This document shows positions 1 through 6,893 of a stretch of 64,000 nucleotides of DNA, one piece after another. Source of the stretch: Flavobacteriales bacterium UBA952 (GTDB lineage: Bacteria > Bacteroidota > Bacteroidia > Flavobacteriales_D > Crocinitomicaceae); assembly GCA_002293185.1 (NCBI GenBank), contig DBCS01000008.1, positions 241,885 through 305,884 of the forward strand, read 5' to 3'. Position numbers and translations under genes: made by a program. Position 1 is the stretch's first letter, and every line of letters starts with the position of its first letter. Below the pieces are notes generated by a model that saw nothing but the letters and a program-made list of their open reading frames with translations, was not told where the DNA came from and made no database searches.

Positions 1-438
1 AATAACGAAGCCAACCATCCACATACGGAGTTCTTTGTCTGGAACCATTTTGCGTAGAATGGAAATGAGAACAATTGTTGCGGTGAGGTTATCAATAATG
101 GCCGATAAAACAAAAGCTAAGACGGATATCACAAGAAGAAGTTGATAGGCAGTTTTAACTTTGATTAAGGATTGTACGCTCTTAAAGCCGTCGAAGTAGT
201 CGATCATTTCAACGATGGCCATAGCCCCCATCAAAAAGATAAGTATTTCTGTCGTTTTGCCGAAATGATGCAATAGGTTGTCCCCCAATGCATGAGGGTC
301 TGGTGTATTAAAGGCAATAAGTGCCCATGAGATGGTCATCATGAGCAAGGCAGGGATGAGCTTGTCTATTTTGAGTGCGTGTTCAAATGTGATGGCTGAG
401 TAGCCAATGATAAAAATGAGGATCAGGGTAAGTTCCAT
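1..438 (-). CDS. nhaD: NhaD-family Na+/H+ antiporter, N-terminal part (cut by window edge)
   Basis: The ATG is at 438 and the reading frame stays open for 146 codons to the window edge, so only the N-terminal third is present. The translation is almost entirely hydrophobic, with about four membrane helices. A segment reading MGAMAIVEMIDYFDGF (residues about 69-84) and the following helix with IIDNLTATIVL resemble the conserved half-helices of NhaD/ArsB-type ion transporters. By family it would exchange external protons for cytoplasmic sodium in the inner membrane. It lies 10 bases downstream of the amino acid dehydrogenase stop on the same strand, so the two may be co-transcribed. The specific NhaD call rests on motif similarity only. 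Confidence 0.75.
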   Translation of the reverse strand, partial: MELTLILIFIIGYSAITFEHALKIDKLIPALLMMTISWALIAFNTPDPHALGDNLLHHFGKTTEILIFLMGAMAIVEMIDYFDGFKSVQSLIKVKTAYQLLLVISVLAFVLSAIIDNLTATIVLISILRKMVPDKELRMWMVGFVI

Positions 439-448
439 AGTTTTTTTG

Positions 449-1690
449 TTAGACAAGTTGGTTTAAAGCAATCTCAAATGCTGTTTTGGCTATGCCTCTC
501 GGATTGTCATTTTGTTGGTAGGTATGAAGAAGTGCGTTATGAATGGTTTGGCTAGCGTCTTCAAAAATTAGTGCATCGTCGAGGGTAGTGAGGTCGGTGC
601 TCATGAGATAGGCAAATACGCGTGCCATGCCGCAATTGGCAATGAAGTCTGGGATGAGTGCCAGTGAGGCGTCGGCTTTTTCTGCTATCGGACCAAAGAA
701 AATTTCTTGGTCTGCAAAAGGAACATTGGCACCCGAAGAGATCACGCTTACACCCGCTTCCAATAGTTGATCGAGCTGGTTTTCGGTAATCATGCGGCTT
801 CCGGCACACGGCACAAAGATATCGGCAGGAGTAGACCAAAATTTGGTATTTGCTTCGTCGTAGCTGAGTAGATTGGGAGCGTTGAGCTCATTGCCATTTT
901 TCTGAATAAAGAGGTCTTGGATTTGTTTAAAGCTAAAGCCCTCGGAGGAAATAAGCCCACCTACGCGGTCAATAATACCTACAATTTTTGCGCCATTTTG
1001 CGCCAGGTAGAAGGCTGCTGCCGAACCTACATTGCCCCAACCTTGCACCAATACGCGTTTACCTGCAAGCTCACCACCCCAAATTTGGTAATAGTGTTCA
1101 ATAGATTTAGCAACGCCGTAACCGGTAATCATGTCGGCAACTACATAATTGTTGCCGAGCTTAGGGCTGTACTTTTCGTTTTCTAGAACCTTAGAAACGC
1201 CTCTTTGCAATTGTCCTATGCGGTTGATTTTTTGAGCATCGTTGGGTTTGAAGTGCCCGTTAAAAACACCTTCTTGGGGGTGCCAAACGCCAAATTCTTC
1301 GGTCATGGGGATGACTTCATGGATTTCGTCTACGTTGAGGTCTCCGCCCGTACCATAATAGGTTTTGAGTAGGGGAGACACAGCGGCAAACCATCTCTTG
1401 AGTACTTCTTTTTTGCGCGGGTCTTTGGGGTCGAAATTGATTCCGGATTTGGCACCGCCTATGGCAGGCCCCGCCACCGTAAACTTGACTTCCATGGTTT
1501 TGGCTAAAGACTCAACTTCTCGTTTATCTAAGCCAACGCGCATTCTCGTGCCTCCGCCAGCAGCACCACCTCTCAGCGAATTAATGACCACCCAACCTTC
1601 TGCATCTGTCAAGGAATCTTTCCATTCAAATACGATTTCAGGTCTTTTGTTTTCAAATTTGGAGAGGAGTTCTTTCATGTTGGAGGTCAT
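449..1690 (-). CDS. Glu/Leu/Phe/Val-type amino acid dehydrogenase
   Basis: 413 residues, normal for the family. It should catalyse reversible NAD(P)-dependent oxidative deamination of an amino acid in the cytoplasm. The N-terminal catalytic domain shows the substrate region GPAIGGAKSG (residues 74-83, Lys81) and GGDLNVDE with the catalytic-type Asp117. A Rossmann domain follows with GWGNVG at 217-222. Most glutamate dehydrogenases read KGG where this protein reads KSG, so glutamate is likely but other substrates remain possible. A -7-like box TAAGTTTG on the minus strand (1712-1705) lies 14 bases before the ATG, suggesting its own promoter with a short leader. Confidence 0.88.
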   Translation of the reverse strand: MTSNMKELLSKFENKRPEIVFEWKDSLTDAEGWVVINSLRGGAAGGGTRMRVGLDKREVESLAKTMEVKFTVAGPAIGGAKSGINFDPKDPRKKEVLKRWFAAVSPLLKTYYGTGGDLNVDEIHEVIPMTEEFGVWHPQEGVFNGHFKPNDAQKINRIGQLQRGVSKVLENEKYSPKLGNNYVVADMITGYGVAKSIEHYYQIWGGELAGKRVLVQGWGNVGSAAAFYLAQNGAKIVGIIDRVGGLISSEGFSFKQIQDLFIQKNGNELNAPNLLSYDEANTKFWSTPADIFVPCAGSRMITENQLDQLLEAGVSVISSGANVPFADQEIFFGPIAEKADASLALIPDFIANCGMARVFAYLMSTDLTTLDDALIFEDASQTIHNALLHTYQQNDNPRGIAKTAFEIALNQLV

Positions 1691-1741
1691 TTTTGATTGT
1701 TATACAAACTTACCAAATTTGCGTGGTTTAGGGCTTTTTTT

Positions 1742-2839
1742 TTATCGGATACTTGACTGATAATCGTGTAAAACTCCCGTACGAAGTGCATTTGGCGCAC
1801 CAGTGACTGCCGCTATAGTTGTGGTTTCATTTCTCAGAAACCGAGCGCCTAAAAATGCAAAAATAAGCGCTTCTTTATAGTTGATAAATGCAGTATCAGG
1901 AACGATGAGTTCTCCATTGAATTCTTTTCTGATCAAGTCGATTAAAAAAGTGTTCAAGGCACCACCTCCGGTAATGTATACAGATTTTAAATTCAAGCGT
2001 TGAAATTCTTGATTACATACAATTTTTAGCAATTCTAAGTGCGTTCGGAGTTTGTCGGGTAGCGAACAGCTATTAAAAAGCGGCAAGTAGTTCAGCTTAA
2101 GCCATTCCGTTCCAAGCGATTTTGGACCATTTTTTTGAAAAAACGACATACTCAAAACCTCTTGAAGTACCTTTTGATTGATTTGGCCACTTCTTGCCAT
2201 TTGGCCATCTTTGTCATAATCCTTTTCAATTTCTTGCATCCAAAGGTTCATAGGTAAATTGGCTGGGCAAATATCATAGGCCAATGACCGGTTATTGATG
2301 GAGGTAGAAATATTGGCAAAGCCACCAAGATTAAGAAAACCTTCGGCATTCCCGCTAAAAAGAAGTTGGTCGCCAAGCGGCACGAGTGGGGCACCTTGGC
2401 CACCTGCACTGACATCGAGTTGCCTAAACTGATCAATGACGGGTATTTTCGTAAGGTAGTTCAGTGTAAGACCACTACCAATTTGGGTCGTATATCCTTT
2501 CTCTGGCTGATGAAAGATGGTTTGTCCGTGGGAGGCAATAGCGCTGATGTCCTTTCTGTCAATTTTGAAATCGTGGAGGAATTGTTCAATACAAACCGCA
2601 TAAAAACGAGCTAACTCTTGATCGAGTTCAAAAATTGCGGCTGCCGTTTGGTCAAAGATATTGGAAAGCTTTTCAAAAATGGAAGGTGGCAAGGGGTAAG
2701 TTTGGCAATGAATAAGTTGAAATCTGATTTGGTCAGGGTTAGAAAAGTCGAATGCTGCGTGGGCAATATCAAGGCCATCTAGGGAGGTTCCGGACATTAG
2801 TCCCAATAACTGAAGATTATTGTAAGTTTTTGCTTTCAA
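1742..2839 (-). CDS. anmK: Anhydro-N-acetylmuramic acid kinase
   Basis: 365 residues with the AnmK N-terminal signature GLMSGTSLDGLD at about 13-24 and later glycine-rich motifs such as GSGLTLNYL and GGGALN typical of this ASKHA-fold kinase. The enzyme phosphorylates and opens 1,6-anhydro-MurNAc during recycling of peptidoglycan fragments. The first codon is TTG at 2839: no in-frame ATG occurs upstream, and the next internal ATG would remove the first part of the phosphate-binding motif, so TTG is the best start. A minus-strand -7 box TAATTTTG sits at 2873-2866. The gene diverges from the acyl-CoA dehydrogenase. Confidence 0.93.
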   Translation of the reverse strand: MKAKTYNNLQLLGLMSGTSLDGLDIAHAAFDFSNPDQIRFQLIHCQTYPLPPSIFEKLSNIFDQTAAAIFELDQELARFYAVCIEQFLHDFKIDRKDISAIASHGQTIFHQPEKGYTTQIGSGLTLNYLTKIPVIDQFRQLDVSAGGQGAPLVPLGDQLLFSGNAEGFLNLGGFANISTSINNRSLAYDICPANLPMNLWMQEIEKDYDKDGQMARSGQINQKVLQEVLSMSFFQKNGPKSLGTEWLKLNYLPLFNSCSLPDKLRTHLELLKIVCNQEFQRLNLKSVYITGGGALNTFLIDLIRKEFNGELIVPDTAFINYKEALIFAFLGARFLRNETTTIAAVTGAPNALRTGVLHDYQSSIR

Positions 2840-2889
2840 GAGTATCGGAATTCGTTTATTTTTGTCAAAATTAAAATAAATCAGTCAAC

Positions 2890-4032
2890 ATGAATTTTGA
2901 ACTCACCGAAGAACACCTAGCCGTTAAAGAAGCCGCAAGAGATTTTGCTCAAAATATGTTAAAACCTGGGGTTATCGAACGAGATAACCAACAAAAATTT
3001 CCTACCGAGGAAATCAAACAATTAGGTGAGCTTGGCTTCATGGGCATGATGGTCGATCCAAAATATGGCGGCAGTGGAATGGACACCCTGTCTTATGTTT
3101 TGGCCATGGAAGAAATTTCTAAAATTGATGCATCTGCTTCAGTGTGCATGTCTGTCAATAACTCTTTGGTTTGTTGGGGCCTTGAAACCTTCGGATCTGA
3201 AGAACAAAAACAAAAATACCTCGTTCCACTTGCCAAGGGTGAGAAAATCGGTGCTTTTTGCTTATCGGAGCCAGAGGCAGGTTCTGATGCAACCTCTCAA
3301 CGCACTACCGCTGTGGACATGGGAGACCACTACCTTTTAAACGGCACCAAAAACTGGATCACCAATGGCTCATCTGCATCCATCTATCTCGTCATTGCGC
3401 AAACCAACCCAGAACTTGGTCATAAGGGTATCAACGCGCTTATTGTTGAACGCGGTATGGATGGTTTTATAATTGGTGCTAAGGAAGATAAATTGGGAAT
3501 CCGCGGTAGCGATACCCACACTTTGTTGTTCAACGATGTCAAAGTTCCAAAAGAGAACCGAATTGGTGAAGACGGCTTTGGTTTCAAATTTGCCATGAAA
3601 ACACTTTCTGGTGGCCGAATAGGAATTGCTGCTCAGGCCCTTGGAATTGCTGCTGGAGGTTTGGAGCTTTCCTTAGCTTATGCCAAGGAGCGCAAAGCGT
3701 TTGGAAAAGAAATCTACAAACATCAAGCAATTGCCTTTAAATTAGCAGACATGGCTACAGAAATTGAAGCAGCACGTTTGTTGGTCTACAAAGCAGCTCA
3801 AGATAAAGACGCTGGCCGAAACTATGACCAGTCAGGTGCAATGGCTAAACTCTATGCCTCTAAAGTAGCTATGGAACAAACCGTTGAGGCCGTTCAGATC
3901 CACGGTGGTTATGGGTTTGTAAAAGAATACCATGTTGAGCGCCTCATGCGCGATGCTAAAATAACCCAGATTTACGAAGGAACATCCGAGGTTCAAAAAA
4001 TCGTTATCTCAAGAGGAATTTTAAACGCTTAA
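2890..4032 (+). CDS. Acyl-CoA dehydrogenase (short/medium-chain type)
   Basis: 380 residues, the usual length. This FAD enzyme catalyses alpha,beta-dehydrogenation of acyl-CoA in fatty acid or branched-chain amino acid breakdown. Visible signatures are the flavin/substrate motif around FCLSEPEAGSDA (about 118-129), NWITNGS, and near the C-terminus IYEGTSEVQ, where Glu363 is the expected catalytic base. A -7 box TATTTTTG is at 2857-2864, giving a leader of roughly 20 bases. Its stop is 10 bases before the ATG of the 3-hydroxyanthranilate dioxygenase, so the two are probably one transcript. The exact acyl chain preference cannot be read from sequence. Confidence 0.94.
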   Translation: MNFELTEEHLAVKEAARDFAQNMLKPGVIERDNQQKFPTEEIKQLGELGFMGMMVDPKYGGSGMDTLSYVLAMEEISKIDASASVCMSVNNSLVCWGLETFGSEEQKQKYLVPLAKGEKIGAFCLSEPEAGSDATSQRTTAVDMGDHYLLNGTKNWITNGSSASIYLVIAQTNPELGHKGINALIVERGMDGFIIGAKEDKLGIRGSDTHTLLFNDVKVPKENRIGEDGFGFKFAMKTLSGGRIGIAAQALGIAAGGLELSLAYAKERKAFGKEIYKHQAIAFKLADMATEIEAARLLVYKAAQDKDAGRNYDQSGAMAKLYASKVAMEQTVEAVQIHGGYGFVKEYHVERLMRDAKITQIYEGTSEVQKIVISRGILNA

Positions 4033-4042
4033 AACTATTATT

Positions 4043-4567
4043 ATGCTGGCTCCTTTTAACCTTCAAAAATGGATAGACGACAACCGAGCTCTGCTCAAGC
4101 CACCTGTCTCTAATAAGAATTTGTACAAAGAAGCCGGAGATTTTATCGTGATGGTCGTTGCGGGCCCGAACGCGCGCAAAGACTATCATTTTAATGAAGG
4201 CGAGGAATTATTTTACCAGCTAGAAGGCGAAGTCAATGTACGCATTCAACACGACGGAAAAGCCAAAGACATTATTGTCAAAGAAGGCGAAATGTTCTTG
4301 TTGCCAGCAAACACCCCGCATTCACCTGCTCGTGGAGCCAACACCGTTGGTTTGGTTATTGAGCGTGTGAGAAAGGGCACAGATCTTCAGGATGGCCTCA
4401 TGTGGTATTGTGAAAATTGTAATCACCACCTGCATACCTATCGATTTCCTTTAGAAAATATAGAAAAAGATTTCCTTCCCCGTTTCAAAGAATTCTATGG
4501 CTCCGAAGACCTGCGTACGTGCAAAGCTTGTGGCCATATTATGGAAGTGGACCCTAAATTTGTTTAG
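4043..4567 (+). CDS. haaO: 3-hydroxyanthranilate 3,4-dioxygenase
   Basis: 174 residues, matching the bacterial form of this cupin enzyme. It opens the ring of 3-hydroxyanthranilate using Fe(II) and O2; the product closes to quinolinate (NAD precursor) or is degraded. The metal ligands are visible: His49, Glu55 and His93, with substrate residues Arg97 and Glu107. The C-terminus carries a rubredoxin-like site CENC (123-126) and CKAC (160-163), found in bacterial HAO and absent from mammalian HAO. It follows the acyl-CoA dehydrogenase by 10 bases. Kynurenine 3-monooxygenase, which acts upstream, is encoded at 32.2-33.6 kb; no kynureninase is in the window. Confidence 0.95.
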   Translation: MLAPFNLQKWIDDNRALLKPPVSNKNLYKEAGDFIVMVVAGPNARKDYHFNEGEELFYQLEGEVNVRIQHDGKAKDIIVKEGEMFLLPANTPHSPARGANTVGLVIERVRKGTDLQDGLMWYCENCNHHLHTYRFPLENIEKDFLPRFKEFYGSEDLRTCKACGHIMEVDPKFV

Positions 4568-4577
4568 GAACCACTAC

Positions 4578-5012
4578 TTATTGCTGAATGAAAGTCATGC
4601 GGTGTTGATCGCCTGTTTGGAAGATTTCTTCCTCAAGAACCAAACGTTTGTTGCGTAATTCTTTGATGGCATATTCGTGAATTGGATCAACAGTGGTTGT
4701 ATCGGCATAAAAGAAAACACTTGTTTGGTCTTCGCCGAAGGTCCAGGTGCCGTGGCTATAGGTGCCTTGAATTTGACCTAATTCATTGGTGTAATTCGAA
4801 ATCGAATACGTACCGTCCTTATCGATACTCATTTTGGTAGTGATGCTTGGGTCAAACACATCATTTCCATTCATGATATAGTTGGATAGTTTCCAGTCAT
4901 TGCACAAACGTGCTTTTCTGGTTTGCATCGAAAACGAAGGGCCTTCGCTGTATTTTGAACAGCCTACAAGCCCGAGTGTCATTAAAGAAAGGGAAAAGAG
5001 AACAGCCTTCAT
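4578..5012 (-). CDS. Small lipocalin-like lipoprotein (copy 1)
   Basis: 144 residues from the ATG at 5012; an upstream TTG at 5030 would add six residues but leaves a poorer signal. The signal peptide ends in the lipobox LVGC, predicting a lipid-anchored outer-membrane or periplasmic protein. The mature part begins SKYSEGPSFSM and contains a W-K-L-S start, repeated beta-strand spacing and TWTF. This resembles the small lipocalin-like proteins common in Bacteroidota, but no ligand residues can be assigned. It is clearly related to the next lipoprotein (5099-5554): both share K-Y-x-E-G-P-S, the R-L-x-x-x-W pair and the GTW strand, so they are tandem duplicates. A -7 box TACATTTG lies at 5035-5028 on the minus strand. 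Confidence 0.8.
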   Translation of the reverse strand: MKAVLFSLSLMTLGLVGCSKYSEGPSFSMQTRKARLCNDWKLSNYIMNGNDVFDPSITTKMSIDKDGTYSISNYTNELGQIQGTYSHGTWTFGEDQTSVFFYADTTTVDPIHEYAIKELRNKRLVLEEEIFQTGDQHRMTFIQQ

Positions 5013-5027
5013 TATTAGTTTTTTTTT

Positions 5028-5035
5028 CAAATGTA
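5028..5035 (-). promoter_or_regulatory. Bacteroidota -7 box TACATTTG for lipoprotein copy 1
   Basis: Minus-strand TACATTTG fits TAnnTTTG and ends 15 bases before the ATG at 5012. No TTG sits at the expected distance upstream, so only half of the consensus is met. Confidence 0.4.
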
Positions 5036-5051
5036 CTACTTTTTGGGCAAT

Positions 5052-5077
5052 AAAAAAGCCGTAAAGAATACGGCTTT
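5052..5077 (-). terminator. Rho-independent terminator of lipoprotein copy 2
   Basis: A 9-bp stem (5055-5063 with 5069-5077, AAAGCCGTA/TACGGCTTT) with a 5-base loop is followed on the minus strand by a run of six T (complement of 5052-5057). It lies just downstream of the 5099-5554 gene and separates the two lipoprotein copies. Confidence 0.8.
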
Positions 5078-5098
5078 GGCAGGTTGAATTCAGATTTA

Positions 5099-5554
5099 TT
5101 ATTGCGCGGTGTAGATAGAGATAATAACTGAAGAGCCAGAACTACGTTTTAATTTTAACTCGTCTTTACTAAGTTTAATGATATCAAAATTGTTATCACC
5201 AGAGGAAAAATTTGAAGATGAAGCAGAGGTGTTACTCGTTAAGATCAATTGCATTTTGTCATCGGAAAAACGCCAAGTGCCTTCGATAGGTGCACTATAA
5301 TTGAAACCTTGAAAACTTTGATATGCCGTGTCTTTGAATGCACCGTCTTTTTCAATGTGTAATTGTTCTGAGTAACCTTGTAACATTGTTGACTGACCAC
5401 TCATTGTTCGCGAAGTTAGCGTCCAGTGACCAGCGAGACGGGATTTCTTAGAAGACAAAGACAAAGATGGCCCTTCTTCGTATTTGCTACAAGAAGTTAA
5501 AGTGGCTGCACCCATAGCTAGAGTTGCGAAGCCAATAAAAAATAGTTTTTTCAT
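5099..5554 (-). CDS. Small lipocalin-like lipoprotein (copy 2)
   Basis: 151 residues from the ATG at 5554 (a TTG three codons earlier is also open). The N-terminus MKKLFFIGFATLAMGAATLT ends in the lipobox region LTSC, so it is a predicted lipoprotein. The mature part begins SKYEEGPSLSL and shares order and spacing of motifs with copy 1 (R-L-A-G-H-W-T-L, GTWRF), supporting a tandem duplication with considerable divergence. Function is unknown; a lipocalin-like beta-barrel is inferred from length and strand pattern. It has its own promoter (5571-5601) and terminator (5052-5077), so the two copies are independent transcription units. Confidence 0.82.
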   Translation of the reverse strand: MKKLFFIGFATLAMGAATLTSCSKYEEGPSLSLSSKKSRLAGHWTLTSRTMSGQSTMLQGYSEQLHIEKDGAFKDTAYQSFQGFNYSAPIEGTWRFSDDKMQLILTSNTSASSSNFSSGDNNFDIIKLSKDELKLKRSSGSSVIISIYTAQ

Positions 5555-5570
5555 AATTTTCAAGTTTGAA

Positions 5571-5601
5571 CAAATCTAAGGAAAGGCTTGAACATTCGCA
5601 A
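5571..5601 (-). promoter_or_regulatory. Promoter of lipoprotein copy 2 (TTG-N20-TAGATTTG)
   Basis: On the minus strand, TTG (5601-5599), a 20-base spacer and TAGATTTG (5578-5571) match the Bacteroidota -33/-7 consensus. It overlaps the divergent promoter at 5588-5618. Confidence 0.75.
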
Positions 5602-5618
5602 TATCATGAGTAATTTTG
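5588..5618 (+). promoter_or_regulatory. Promoter of HMA-like lipoprotein (TTG-N20-TAATTTTG), leaderless
   Basis: TTG at 5588-5590, 20-base spacer, TAATTTTG at 5611-5618. The ATG begins four bases later at 5623, so transcription should start at or next to the start codon. It overlaps the divergent promoter of lipoprotein copy 2 by 14 bases, so the two may compete for polymerase. Confidence 0.75.
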
Positions 5619-5622
5619 TTAA

Positions 5623-5994
5623 ATGAAACTTGTTCTTCTTCCAACGCTTCTTGTCCTGTTTATTTCTTGTAATCCGGCAACGTCAAATAATGCGCAAAAC
5701 CAACCTCAATCAAAAGTATGTCAGCGCGTTAAAGCCAATACAATTCAAGAAATAGCTGTGAAAGGAATGGTTTGCCAAATGGGCTGCGGCGGTAGCATAC
5801 GAAAGGCTTTGAAAGAAACGTGCGCTGTTGAGCACGTCGAAGTAAATTACATCGATTCACTTGAGGAGCAGGTGATAAAAGTTCATTATGACCGTCAACA
5901 TATTGCACCCAAACAAATGCTTCAAGTTCTTTCTGAGCTCAATGACCGTCAATTTACAGTGAGAACAGTAGGTTCTCCACAAGCCCTCAAATGA
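5623..5994 (+). CDS. HMA-like heavy-metal-associated lipoprotein with CxxxC motif
   Basis: 123 residues. The signal peptide ends in the lipobox FISC (Cys16). Residues about 42-115 have the length and beta-alpha-beta pattern of an HMA (copper chaperone-like) domain: EIAVKGMVCQMGCGGSIRKA matches the G-M-x-C-x-x-C metal loop, but the cysteines (51 and 55) are three residues apart, not two, followed by GG. A lipid-anchored HMA domain outside the cytoplasm could bind or sense copper, zinc or mercury; this is inference. The stop overlaps the ATG of the alpha/beta hydrolase (ATGA), indicating translational coupling. Confidence 0.82.
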   Translation: MKLVLLPTLLVLFISCNPATSNNAQNQPQSKVCQRVKANTIQEIAVKGMVCQMGCGGSIRKALKETCAVEHVEVNYIDSLEEQVIKVHYDRQHIAPKQMLQVLSELNDRQFTVRTVGSPQALK

Positions 5995-6752
5995 AACTTT
6001 ACCACAAACAAATAGGTCAGGGAAAGCCATTGGTTATTTTACATGGACTTTTTGGTTTTTCAGATAATTGGCAAACGCATGCTAAAAAGCTTTCCGAATA
6101 TTTTGAAGTAACGCTTGTAGACCTGCGCAATCACGGCCACTCACCTTGGTCAGATGAATTCAGCTATGCGTTAATGGTTCAAGATCTACATGATTTATTT
6201 CAAGATCTTCAAATTCAAAAACCCATTATCCTTGGGCATTCGATGGGTGGTAAACTAGCCATGCATTTTGACCAAACCTATCCAGATTTTATTGAAAAAC
6301 TCATTGTTGTCGATATGGGCGTCAAGGCCTATCCGCCGCATCATGCGCACATCTTAGCAGCTATCCACGCTATTGATCTTTCAAAGCTAAGCGCCAGAAA
6401 TGAGGCAGAAGCGATTCTCAAATCTTTCGTAGACTCCGAGGGGATTCGTCAGTTTTTATTAAAAAACCTCTATTGGGAAGACAAAGGTAAATTGGCATGG
6501 AGGGTCAACTTCCCGGTTTTAGAAGCGAGTATGCCCGAAATTCTCCGCGAGCTTCCAGAAAAGGAGTCCTTCACTACAGCCTTGTTTATTCGTGGTTTGC
6601 TTTCCAATTATATTTTGGATGAAGATATCCCTACATTAGAAGCTATCTACCCTGATCTTCAATTAGTATCTATTCCAAATGCGGGGCATTGGGTACACGC
6701 CGAGGCCCCTGAAGCTTTTTTAGATGTTGTATTATCTTTTAGTTTGAGATAG
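5991..6752 (+). CDS. Alpha/beta hydrolase (YbfF-like esterase)
   Basis: 253 residues, typical of small bacterial alpha/beta-fold hydrolases. The oxyanion segment is LHGLFGFSDNW (residues 18-28), the nucleophile elbow GHSMGG places Ser84, and the C-terminal GHWVHAE gives the catalytic His233. The V-D-L-R-N-H-G-H segment is typical of the YbfF/BioH-like esterase branch, so an acyl ester or acyl-CoA thioester substrate is likely, but unproven. The start overlaps the HMA lipoprotein stop by four bases. No signal peptide is seen, so it acts in the cytoplasm. Confidence 0.88.
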   Translation: MKLYHKQIGQGKPLVILHGLFGFSDNWQTHAKKLSEYFEVTLVDLRNHGHSPWSDEFSYALMVQDLHDLFQDLQIQKPIILGHSMGGKLAMHFDQTYPDFIEKLIVVDMGVKAYPPHHAHILAAIHAIDLSKLSARNEAEAILKSFVDSEGIRQFLLKNLYWEDKGKLAWRVNFPVLEASMPEILRELPEKESFTTALFIRGLLSNYILDEDIPTLEAIYPDLQLVSIPNAGHWVHAEAPEAFLDVVLSFSLR

Positions 6753-6846
6753 CATCAATCAAAAGTATTTTGATTTATTTTGCCTTATCTATGCCTTGCT
6801 TGCATTTCAATAACTGTAATAAAAAAGGAATCAAAGTTGCGACATA

Positions 6847-6874
6847 AAAAAAGGGAGCCCGAGAGCTCCCTTTT
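6847..6874. terminator. Bidirectional terminator
   Basis: AAGGGAGC (6851-6858) pairs with GCTCCCTT (6865-6872) around a 6-base loop; the stem can extend through flanking A and T runs. It sits between the convergent alpha/beta hydrolase and T9SS cargo genes and can serve both. Confidence 0.85.
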
Positions 6875-6893
6875 ACTTTTCTGTTGGAAAAGA

